Assembly (NCBI GenBank): GCA_050010555.1
Contig: JBEKKV010000064.1
Location: 1-7,010 of the forward strand
Origin: JALHUB01 sp050010555
GTDB taxonomy: Bacteria; Chloroflexota; Dehalococcoidia; DSTF01; JALHUB01
DNA length: 7,010 nucleotides
Reading direction: 5' to 3'
Every line of letters begins with the position of its first letter. The stretch's first letter is position 1. Of this stretch, positions 1-5,749 are shown piece by piece. The notes under the pieces were generated by a model that was not told the origin of the DNA, made no database searches, and saw only the letters and a program-made list of their open reading frames with translations. The position numbers and the translations under genes are program-made.

Positions 1-129
1 CAGATGACCACCGTTCTCGGAGACGGTGCCGATAAGCAGGTCGCGGACTTCTCGGGCAAGCTCGTCCAGCTCCTGCTGCGACAGCCCCCGCAGCGCCGCC
101 GGCTCATCGATCCGTTCAAGCAGTGTCAC
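1..129 (-). CDS. dxs: 1-deoxy-D-xylulose-5-phosphate synthase, N-terminal fragment (runs off left edge)
   Basis: DXS is the thiamine-diphosphate enzyme that condenses pyruvate with glyceraldehyde 3-phosphate, the first step of the non-mevalonate (MEP) isoprenoid pathway, in the cytoplasm. Only the first 43 codons are here, read leftwards from a GTG at 129-127. The peptide opens with VTLLERIDEPAALRGLSQQE and ends with LIGTVSENGGHL. This is the usual DXS start (LL..I..P.dLr.Ls..eL..La.eiR.fLi..vs..GGHL); the His at residue 42 matches the conserved cofactor-site histidine near the DXS N-terminus. The GTG fits the family's usual start. A TTG four codons upstream (141-139) is the alternative, and the ribosome binding site is weak for both. 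An in-frame stop lies further upstream (201-199). The gene is divergent from the thiolase gene, with a 188-bp gap. Recognition is by family motif; the rest of the enzyme is outside the window. Confidence 0.9.
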   Translation of the reverse strand, partial: MTLLERIDEPAALRGLSQQELDELAREVRDLLIGTVSENGGHL

Positions 130-247
130 TGGCCGTCCCAAAGCTGCCCGCAGTCGAGGGTGGAGTCGGGCTGTTACGCGGTTATCCGTAGTACGACATC
201 AATTGTGCGCCAACTACCAGCCGCGACGCAACCGCCGCTGCCTTCGA

Positions 248-276
248 TTGCCGAGAAAAGGCCGCTCCGCTAGACT
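248..276 (+). promoter_or_regulatory. Candidate sigma70-type promoter for the thiolase gene
   Basis: TTGCCG (248-253) and TAGACT (271-276) are separated by exactly 17 bp. Each matches the -35 (TTGACA) and -10 (TATAAT) consensus at four of six positions. Transcription would begin near 283, about 35 nt before the thiolase ATG and upstream of its ribosome binding site. I found no comparably good promoter for the divergent dxs gene in the same gap. The call rests on sequence match and position only. Confidence 0.4.
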
Positions 277-317
277 CTGAGCAGAAGTCACAACAGTATT
301 AGTGAGGAGCAGGCCCA

Positions 318-1496
318 ATGGAAGAGATCGTTCTCGTAAGCGGCGCGCGCACGGCTGTCGGACGCATGGGCGGCGCCTTCCAGAACACGTCCGCCTCCGA
401 CATGGCGGCCGTCACCTTCAAGGCGGCAATTGAGCGCGCCGGTATCCGGCCTGACCAGGTCGACCAGGTGATCCTTGGCTGCGCCGGCCAGGTGATGGAG
501 GACGCCTACGTCGCCCGTCACGCGGCCGTCAAGGCAGGCGTGCCGATCGAAGTGCCCGCCTACAACGTCTCGCGCCTCTGCGGCACCGGCCTGGAGGCGA
601 TCCACACGGCGGCCCGCTGGATCGAGACCGGCGACGCTGAGATCGTCCTCGCCGGCGGCACGGAGAACATGACCATGCTGCCCTTCTACGTCCGGCGCGG
701 TCGCTACGGCTATCGCCTCGGCAACGGCGAGCTTGAAGACGGCATCCTCTCGCTCCTCAGCGACCCGTTCAGTCGCGCGCACATGGGCATCACGGCGGAA
801 AACCTCGCCGACAAGTACGGCATAACGCGCCAGGACCAGGACGAGCTCTCGCTGCGCAGCCATCAGAACGCCGTCGCCGCGATGGAAGGAGGACGCTTCA
901 AAGAGCAGATCGTCCCTATCGAGGTCAAGGCCGGTCGCGAGACGAAGATTATCGACACCGACGAGGGCCCACGCGCCGACACGAACATGGAGGCGCTCGG
1001 AAAGCTGCGCCCCGCCTTCAAGGAAGGCGGCAACGTCACCGCCGGCAACTCCAGCAGCATCAACGACGGCGCCGCAGCCGTCGTGGTCATGAGCCGTCGC
1101 AAGGCCGATGAGCTTGGCATTCGCCCCCGCCTGCGTATGGTCTCGCGCTCCGAGGCAGGCGTTGAGCCGTCGCTGATGGGCTACGGGCCTATTCCGGCGA
1201 CGAGAAAGGCTTTGAAGCGCGCCGGCCTCACCGTCGGCGACATGGACGTGAACGAGATCAACGAAGCCTTTGCCGCCGTCGCCTGCACCTGCATCAAAGA
1301 GCTCGGCCTCGACCCCGCCAAGACGAACCCGAACGGCGGCGCGGTCGCCCTCGGCCACCCCGTCGGGGCGACGGGCGCGATCCTTGCCGTCAAGCTCATG
1401 TACGAGCTGGAGCGCATTCAGGGGCGGTACGGCCTCATCAGCCTGTGTATCGGCGGCGGCCAGGGCATCACGAGCATCTACGAGCGAGTGTCGTAG
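318..1496 (+). CDS. Acetyl-CoA acetyltransferase (thiolase family)
   Basis: Thiolase of 392 residues, the normal length for biosynthetic acetyl-CoA acetyltransferases, which condense two acetyl-CoA to acetoacetyl-CoA or run the reverse cleavage. All catalytic elements are present: the acyl-carrying Cys88 in SRLCGTG, the GGTENM loop (113-118), NEAF (315-318), His347 in GGAVALGHPVGATGA (340-354) and the proton-shuttling Cys377 in LCIGGG. These sit one residue from the positions in the well-studied Zoogloea enzyme (89/348/378). The start is the ATG at 318, with GAGGAG at 304-309 ahead of it and a candidate promoter at 248-276. A strong hairpin follows the stop codon, so the gene is probably transcribed alone. 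The family includes beta-oxidation thiolases (FadA type) and the sequence alone does not settle direction or chain length; the context offers no beta-oxidation partners, which mildly favours the C4 biosynthetic/ketolytic role. Confidence 0.93.
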   Translation: MEEIVLVSGARTAVGRMGGAFQNTSASDMAAVTFKAAIERAGIRPDQVDQVILGCAGQVMEDAYVARHAAVKAGVPIEVPAYNVSRLCGTGLEAIHTAARWIETGDAEIVLAGGTENMTMLPFYVRRGRYGYRLGNGELEDGILSLLSDPFSRAHMGITAENLADKYGITRQDQDELSLRSHQNAVAAMEGGRFKEQIVPIEVKAGRETKIIDTDEGPRADTNMEALGKLRPAFKEGGNVTAGNSSSINDGAAAVVVMSRRKADELGIRPRLRMVSRSEAGVEPSLMGYGPIPATRKALKRAGLTVGDMDVNEINEAFAAVACTCIKELGLDPAKTNPNGGAVALGHPVGATGAILAVKLMYELERIQGRYGLISLCIGGGQGITSIYERVS

Positions 1497-1528
1497 CGTC
1501 GCGGGACCGCGCAAGAAGAGCATCAACG

Positions 1529-1557
1529 TGCAGGGGCGGACGCTGTTCGCCCCTGCA
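1529..1557. repeat. Perfect 10-bp inverted repeat (hairpin), possible terminator or dispersed palindrome
   Basis: The arms TGCAGGGGCG (1529-1538) and CGCCCCTGCA (1548-1557) are perfect reverse complements around a 9-nt loop (1539-1547). It lies 32 bp after the thiolase stop and 119 bp before the phosphofructokinase start. The stem is very stable but has no T-run after it on either strand, so it is not a textbook intrinsic terminator. It could still end or protect the thiolase mRNA. Its form (CAGGGGCG...CGCCCCTG in a gene gap) resembles short palindromes scattered between genes in many GC-rich bacteria; only one copy lies in this window, so dispersal cannot be shown here. Confidence 0.55.
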
Positions 1558-1608
1558 GCCTACCCCAGCGGCCGTTTCTCAGGGTCTACCCCTATATCCT
1601 TCAGTCTA

Positions 1609-1630
1609 AGTCGTCCGACTATCCCGATAG
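1609..1630. promoter_or_regulatory. Two overlapping 12-bp dyads, possible operator upstream of pfkA
   Basis: AGTCG-tc-CGACT (1609-1620) and CTATC-cc-GATAG (1619-1630) are both perfect 5-2-5 inverted repeats. Their centres are 10 bp apart, about one helical turn. They end 46 bp before the phosphofructokinase TTG, where a regulator of the pfkA-aldolase operon could bind. The arms differ in sequence, which argues against two identical sites for one protein. Single dyads of this size are expected by chance several times in 7 kb, so support is limited to the paired spacing and position. Confidence 0.22.
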
Positions 1631-1676
1631 ACATAGGCAAATACTGCGCGCGGATTCACTTCCCGGACGGACGGCC

Positions 1677-2678
1677 TTGACGCAAAACGGGAATAACGGC
1701 CACAACCACGTAAAGAAGATAGCGGTCCTCTCCAGCGGCGGCGACGCGCCGGGGACGAACGCATGCATTCGCGCCATCGTCCGCGTGGCGTCTGAGCGCG
1801 GCATCCACATTCTCGGCGTCTCCCACGGCTATGCGGGCCTGCTCCGCGGCGAGGTCGCACCCCTGACGCGACGCGCCGTCGGCAACATCATCCAGCGCGG
1901 CGGCACGATCCTCGGCACTTCGCGTTGTGAAGAGTTCACGACGCCGGAGGGACGCGCCAAGGCGGCGGCGATCCTGGAGGAGCACAAGGTCGAAGGGCTC
2001 GTCGTCCTCGGCGGCGACGGTTCTTTCCGCGGCGCGGCGGCGCTGGCGAAGGAGCACGATCTGAAGATCATCGCCATCCCAACGACTATCGACAACGACA
2101 TGCCCGGCACCGACTACACGCTCGGTTTCGACACCGCGGTCAACGTCGCGCTGGAGGCCATCGACCGCATACGCGACACGGCGGAGTCGCACGACCGCAT
2201 CTTCTTCGTCGAAGTCATGGGCAACGTCTGCGGCGCCATCGCCCTGGAAGTCGGCGTGGCCGGCGGCGCCGATGACGTGCTGGTGCCGGAAGTCGACACG
2301 GACATCGATTTTCTTTGCGAGCATCTGGAAACGGGCTTCCACCACGGCCGCCGGAGCAGCATAATTGTCGTAGCAGAGGGCGGCGAGAACGGCGGCGCCT
2401 TCGCCATCGCCCACCAGGTGTGGAAGCGTTTGCGCTGCGACTATCGCGTCTGCGTTCTCGGCCATATCCAACGCGGAGGCGCGCCAACGGCACGCGACAG
2501 GGTCACTGGCAGCAAGTTCGGCGCCCTGGCCGTCGACACGCTTGCCGGCGGCGAAAGCGGCGTCATGGTGGGCGAAATCGAAGGCAAGCCCTGCCTTGTC
2601 CCGCTGGAGGAAGCTTTCAGCGCGCGCAGACACGCCGATCAATCCCTTCTGGAGCTGGCACGCCGCCTCACCCGCTAG
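1677..2678 (+). CDS. pfkA: 6-phosphofructokinase (PfkA family)
   Basis: Cytoplasmic glycolytic enzyme that phosphorylates fructose 6-phosphate to fructose 1,6-bisphosphate. It has 333 residues, near the usual ~320, with a short Asn/His-rich N-terminal extension. Motifs in order: SSGGDAPGTNA (19-29), GTSRCEEF (80-87), GGDGS (112-116), TIDND with the catalytic base Asp139 (137-141), GTDYTLGFDTA (144-154), SHDRI (171-175), MGN (181-183), AEG (233-235), Arg257 and HIQRGG (263-268). Gly115 is the residue typical of ATP-dependent enzymes (PPi-dependent ones carry Asp there). The next specificity position, usually Gly (ATP) or Lys (PPi), is Thr136, and the normally conserved MGR reads MGN (Asn183), so the phosphoryl donor is not certain. 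Arg32 and Arg36 line up with effector-site arginines of bacterial PFKs. The start is TTG at 1677; no other start codon is in frame nearby, and GGACGG (1665-1670) may serve as ribosome binding site. The aldolase gene begins 32 bp after the stop. Confidence 0.92.
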   Translation: MTQNGNNGHNHVKKIAVLSSGGDAPGTNACIRAIVRVASERGIHILGVSHGYAGLLRGEVAPLTRRAVGNIIQRGGTILGTSRCEEFTTPEGRAKAAAILEEHKVEGLVVLGGDGSFRGAAALAKEHDLKIIAIPTTIDNDMPGTDYTLGFDTAVNVALEAIDRIRDTAESHDRIFFVEVMGNVCGAIALEVGVAGGADDVLVPEVDTDIDFLCEHLETGFHHGRRSSIIVVAEGGENGGAFAIAHQVWKRLRCDYRVCVLGHIQRGGAPTARDRVTGSKFGALAVDTLAGGESGVMVGEIEGKPCLVPLEEAFSARRHADQSLLELARRLTR

Positions 2679-2710
2679 CTCCAACCAAGAGCCACTCGTG
2701 AGGGACCAAG

Positions 2711-4057
2711 ATGCTCTACCAGTCAGCGGAACAGCTCCAGCGTGACCTCAAGGATGTCCTCGAATTCAGTGATGGCAGCGTAAGCAAGGTGCTCGACCCG
2801 TCGCGATTGCGCAGCGACGGCGTCGACAGCCTCATCTATACCGCGGCCTTCGGCGAGACGGAGGAGTTGCGAGTCTACGCCCGCGCCGCTATTCACACCA
2901 CCGCCTCGCTGCTCGGCATCCTTTCGCACTCCATCCAGCCGCTGTATGAGGCGATGGGACGCGGCGAAGTCTCCGGCTTCACGGTGCCCGCGCTCAACCT
3001 GCGCGCCATGGCCTACGACTCCGCCCGCGCCGTTTTTCGCGCCGTTCACCGCCTCGACATCGGGCCGGTCCTGTTCGAGATCGCGCGCTCGGAGATCGGC
3101 TACACAGACATGCGGCCGGCTGAGTACGCCGCGAACGTGCGCGCCGCCGCCATCAAGGAAGGCCACGAAGGGCCCATCTTCATCCAGGGCGACCACTTCC
3201 AGGTCAACGCGTCCCGCTACAAGGAGGACGCCGACAAGGAGCTGCGCGGCCTCCGCGACCTCACGAAAGAGGCCATCGAGGCGGACTTCCTGAACATCGA
3301 CGTCGACAGCTCCACGCTGGTCGACTTGAGTCAGCCGAACGTGAAAGAGGAGCAGCGGCCCAACTTCGAGGTCGCGGCCGGGATGATCCGCTTCATCCGC
3401 CAGGTCCAGCCGCCCGGCGTCGACGTCTCCGTGGGCGTGGAGATCGGCGAGGTCGGCAAGAAGAACAGCAGCCCGGAAGAGTTGCGCGCCTTCATGGACG
3501 GCCTTCGGGAAGTGCTCGGCAGCGCCGTCAAGGGGCCGAGCAAGATAAGCGTCCAGACGGGCAGCAGCCACGGCGGCGTCGTGCTGCCGGACGGGTCCAT
3601 AGCCAAGGTCGCTATCGCCTTCGAGACGCTGGAGGAGATGTCGCGGATCGCTCGTCAGGAATACGGCTTGGCCGGCGCGGTGCAACACGGCGCATCGACG
3701 CTGCCCGACGAGCTCTTCCACCGTTTCGTCGAAGTGGAAACGGCGGAGATCCACCTCGCAACCGACTTCCAGACGATGATCTACGACAGCCCGCTCTTCC
3801 CCGACTCGCTTCGACAGCAGATATACGCCTACCTCAAGGAAAAGCACGCCGACGAGTGGAAGGCGGGACAGACGGAAGCGCAGTTCATATACAGCACCAG
3901 GAAGCGCGGCACCGGCCCGTTCAAGCGCCAGATGTGGGACCTGCCCGAAGAGGTGAGAGTGCAGTTGCGTCAGGCGCTGGAGGGACGCTTCGCCTTCCTG
4001 TTCGAGAAACTGCGCGTTCCGCACACGCGCGAGCTTCTGAAGAGTTACGTCAAATAA
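2711..4057 (+). CDS. Class II (metal-dependent) fructose-bisphosphate aldolase-family protein, long form
   Basis: Probably cleaves fructose 1,6-bisphosphate into dihydroxyacetone phosphate and glyceraldehyde 3-phosphate, directly after PFK in glycolysis. The C-terminal ~360 residues carry the class II aldolase order of motifs: GFTVPALNLRAM (89-100), an aspartate-histidine pair in QGDHFQ (159-164), FLNIDVDS (193-200), GVEIGEVG (242-249), SSHGG with His287, QHGAST with His326, and a C-terminal TDFQ (351-354). By comparison with the family, Asp161 would be the catalytic acid, His162, His287 and His326 metal ligands, and Glu244 a conserved active-site glutamate. The motifs are divergent (HGAST in place of HGGSG). 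At 448 residues it is about 90-170 longer than common class II enzymes, mostly through a helical N-terminal region of ~85 residues and an extended C-terminus. ATG 2711 follows GAGGGA (2700-2705), and the gap from pfkA is 32 bp, so co-transcription is likely. A different ketose bisphosphate or other substrate cannot be excluded; the operon partner favours the glycolytic role. Confidence 0.8.
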   Translation: MLYQSAEQLQRDLKDVLEFSDGSVSKVLDPSRLRSDGVDSLIYTAAFGETEELRVYARAAIHTTASLLGILSHSIQPLYEAMGRGEVSGFTVPALNLRAMAYDSARAVFRAVHRLDIGPVLFEIARSEIGYTDMRPAEYAANVRAAAIKEGHEGPIFIQGDHFQVNASRYKEDADKELRGLRDLTKEAIEADFLNIDVDSSTLVDLSQPNVKEEQRPNFEVAAGMIRFIRQVQPPGVDVSVGVEIGEVGKKNSSPEELRAFMDGLREVLGSAVKGPSKISVQTGSSHGGVVLPDGSIAKVAIAFETLEEMSRIARQEYGLAGAVQHGASTLPDELFHRFVEVETAEIHLATDFQTMIYDSPLFPDSLRQQIYAYLKEKHADEWKAGQTEAQFIYSTRKRGTGPFKRQMWDLPEEVRVQLRQALEGRFAFLFEKLRVPHTRELLKSYVK

Positions 4058-4112
4058 AGGACCGGCGGAACCCGAAAGCCCCGCCAGTCGTTGCCATGTT
4101 TCCGCTGAGCCG

Positions 4113-4511
4113 TCAGGCGGCCATCTTCTCCTGCTGCCTTCGGACGTACTCCGCGGCCCGGCGTATCTCCTTCTTGAACTCGTCGTAGTCGTAGTCCAGA
4201 CCCTGGATATACGTGCTCCAGCCGGCGACCGACTTCGCGAAGTGGACGGCGTCCTCGATCTCGGCGTCCGTAGCGCCGTTCAGTTTAGCCATCTCCCTGT
4301 GGAAGAAGATGCAATAGCGGCACTTCGTGGCGGCTGCGACGCCGATCCCGATCAGCTCGCGGTACTTGTTGGGCACAGCTCCGGGCTCCATCTGCGCCGT
4401 CTTCATCAGCTTCCATTCCAACTCCAGCGACGAGTCGGGCAGTGTCTTCAGGAAGCCGGGCACAGAACCCAGCGTTTGCTCGATGTCCTTGTAAACTTCA
4501 TCCCTGGTCAT
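4113..4511 (-). CDS. Carboxymuconolactone decarboxylase / AhpD-like family protein
   Basis: Small all-helical protein of 132 residues in the CMD/AhpD superfamily, whose AhpD-like members use a CxxC thiol pair in peroxide defence while others are decarboxylases. The hallmark KCRYCIFFHREMA (63-75) supplies Cys64, Cys67 and His71 (CxxCxxxH), which marks the thiol-active type and not a true carboxymuconolactone decarboxylase. RELIGIGVAAATK before it is the typical preceding helix. There is no signal peptide or membrane segment, so it should be cytoplasmic. ATG at 4511-4509 has a near-perfect ribosome binding site, AGGAGGAG (4523-4516 on the minus strand), suggesting good expression. The gene is tail-to-tail with the aldolase gene (55-bp gap) and divergent from the CAP gene, so it is probably a single-gene unit. 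The exact substrate is unknown; a thiol-dependent redox role is inference from the motif. Confidence 0.88.
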   Translation of the reverse strand: MTRDEVYKDIEQTLGSVPGFLKTLPDSSLELEWKLMKTAQMEPGAVPNKYRELIGIGVAAATKCRYCIFFHREMAKLNGATDAEIEDAVHFAKSVAGWSTYIQGLDYDYDEFKKEIRRAAEYVRRQQEKMAA

Positions 4512-4774
4512 TTTTCTCCTCCTAAGTTATTTCCCTATCGCTTACCACTAAACGTTACCCCCGCGAGGTGCAAGTGCCATGCGAAAGAGGGCGCCGCGCG
4601 TGCAGGAAGCGTGAAGGCCGCTTCGCCGTTCAGTGTCTTCGACGCGATTAGGGGCTATCGCGAGGCTCTATCAGGGTTTGTCCGGACAGCCCCGGGCCGC
4701 CTCGCTGATGAGAATGAAATCGTGCGTCGACGACTGCCGGCGCGCGGCTCTCTTCTCTCAGTCGAGGTCGACAA

Positions 4775-5605
4775 TTGCGTCGCTTTTGGGGTGGTTCGAA
4801 GCGCTACGGCACTCTGGCGGCAGTGCTGCTCCAGGTTGCCTTTGTGGCGCTGCTGATGGGCGCGACGCCGCACTCCATCGCCGCGACGGGCCCTTCCGTC
4901 AGCGAAGGGCGGCAGGTGGCAGGCGAAGCCGGACGCCTCTCGGAGGTGCTGGCGCTCAGCCACGTTCCGCCGACTATAACTGCTATTCCTACTTCGCGAC
5001 CGCTTCCATCACCAACGCCAACGACGCAGGCCGCGCCAACGCAGTCGCCGCCAGCCCGACCGCTCGCCCCGACGCCATTGCCGTACGCGGCGCCCATATC
5101 CGCGCCGGTGCGCAGCGCCCAGGCCGCGCCGCCAACGCCGACTCCGCTTCCGCCAGCGCCGCTCCCACCAACGTCGCTTCCGCCAACCCAGCCGCCGCCA
5201 TCTCAGGCGTCAGCGGCTCAAGGCTGCAACCAGATTATCGATCTCATCAATCAGATCCGATCGCAGAACGGTCTGCCGGCGCTCGTCTACCACCCGCAAC
5301 TCGAAGCCGACGCGCAAGCATACGCCGACTTCCTTGCCGCGCACAACGCCATGTCCCACACTGCGGACGGCCGAACGCTCGACGCCCGCGCCGAAGCGGC
5401 CGGCTACACGACCTGGACGGCGCTGGGCGAGAACCTGGCCGCCGGCTACGCGACCTTTACCGACGCGGTCAACGCCTGGATGGCCAGCCCCGGCCATCGC
5501 GCAAACATCCTCAACCCAGTGTTCACAGAGACCGGCGTCGGCTGCGCCTGGAACGCAAACACGTCTTACGGCTGGTTCTACGTCCAGGAGTTCGGCACGC
5601 GCTAA
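4775..5605 (+). CDS. Secreted CAP/SCP-domain protein (YkwD-like) with Pro/Thr/Ala-rich linker
   Basis: Exported protein of 276 residues. A positively charged start (MRRFWGGSKR) and a hydrophobic segment (about 12-30) form a signal peptide or anchor; a cleavage site near HSIAA-TG (33-38) is plausible, and no lipobox is seen. Residues ~64-148 are a disordered Pro/Thr/Ala/Ser-rich linker with a 5-residue repeat. The C-terminal CAP domain (about 150-276) shows IIDLINQIRSQNGLPAL, His195 in MSH, GENLA (218-222, Glu219), AWMASPGHRANILNP (234-248, His241) and GVGCAW (254-259). These are the conserved CAP metal-site His/Glu and signature. Cys151 and Cys257 could form a disulfide outside the cell. Bacterial YkwD-type CAP proteins are widespread but mostly of unknown function. 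TTG 4775 is chosen because it sits 6 nt after GAGGT (4764-4768) and precedes the signal peptide; the next in-frame start (ATG for Met28) would remove it. Confidence 0.88.
   Translation: MRRFWGGSKRYGTLAAVLLQVAFVALLMGATPHSIAATGPSVSEGRQVAGEAGRLSEVLALSHVPPTITAIPTSRPLPSPTPTTQAAPTQSPPARPLAPTPLPYAAPISAPVRSAQAAPPTPTPLPPAPLPPTSLPPTQPPPSQASAAQGCNQIIDLINQIRSQNGLPALVYHPQLEADAQAYADFLAAHNAMSHTADGRTLDARAEAAGYTTWTALGENLAAGYATFTDAVNAWMASPGHRANILNPVFTETGVGCAWNANTSYGWFYVQEFGTR
5144..5203 (+). repeat. 15-bp tandem repeat coding for the Pro-rich linker
   Basis: Three good 15-bp units (5144-5158, 5159-5173, 5174-5188) and a degraded fourth (5189-5203) encode PLPPA, PLPPT, SLPPT and QPPPS (residues 124-143 of the CAP protein). 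The units are conserved as DNA (CCGCTTCCGCCAGCG, CCGCTCCCACCAACG, TCGCTTCCGCCAACC). This suggests growth by local duplication, and the copy number may vary between strains. Confidence 0.7.
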
Positions 5606-5749
5606 GCGCCTCTCCACAACGGCGACTGGGTCAATCTTTCACCCTTCCTCCATGACGCGAAGTCGCGCGCTCACACGGACCGCACGTCTTTCGACTATCA
5701 TGCTAACAGTGGGACGTGCTCGAGCGTCCGCGAAAGAGAGGTGGAGCTC

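Noticed and set aside
4..273. Two short plus-strand frames at the left edge (4-273 and 26-280)
   Set aside because: They overlap the minus-strand dxs start, which matches the DXS N-terminus codon by codon, and their own translations resemble nothing.
288..1526. Minus-strand open frame of 412 codons covering the whole thiolase gene
   Set aside because: It is the mirror of a high-GC gene with strongly G/C third positions. The translation has no recognisable motif, while the plus strand has every thiolase catalytic residue.
1656..2684. Minus-strand open frame of 342 codons covering pfkA, and a similar 433-codon frame over the aldolase gene (2723-4024)
   Set aside because: Same cause: codon-bias shadows. 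Their products are Arg/Ala/Val/Asp-rich without domain signatures, and the plus-strand genes are unmistakable.
4064..4085. GGCGG/CCGCC hairpin with a 12-nt loop between the convergent aldolase and AhpD-like genes
   Set aside because: Well placed for a shared terminator, but a 5-bp stem with a long loop and no T-run on either strand is expected by chance in GC-rich DNA.
4643..4662. CGCGAT/ATCGCG hairpin upstream of the CAP gene
   Set aside because: A 6-bp stem with an 8-nt loop occurs by chance many times in 7 kb, and its position gives no functional hint.
4679..4688. Perfect 10-bp palindrome TGTCCGGACA upstream of the CAP gene
   Set aside because: Several 10-bp palindromes are expected by chance in a window this long, and there is no second copy nearby.
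4633..5655. Plus-strand open frame of 340 codons overlapping the CAP gene in another frame
   Set aside because: Its product is low-complexity Arg/Ala/Ser/Pro-rich sequence, whereas the overlapping frame at 4775 has a signal peptide and a complete CAP domain.
5656..5667. CGCGA-ag-TCGCG dyad between the CAP and AIF-like genes
   Set aside because: A single 5-2-5 dyad with no paired site; the 2-nt loop cannot form an RNA hairpin and the frequency matches chance.
5741..5749. GTG at 5741 as the start of the AIF-like gene
   Set aside because: Purine-rich sequence abuts it with almost no spacing, while ATG 5750 has AGGTGG at a good distance and begins just before the FAD-binding strand.
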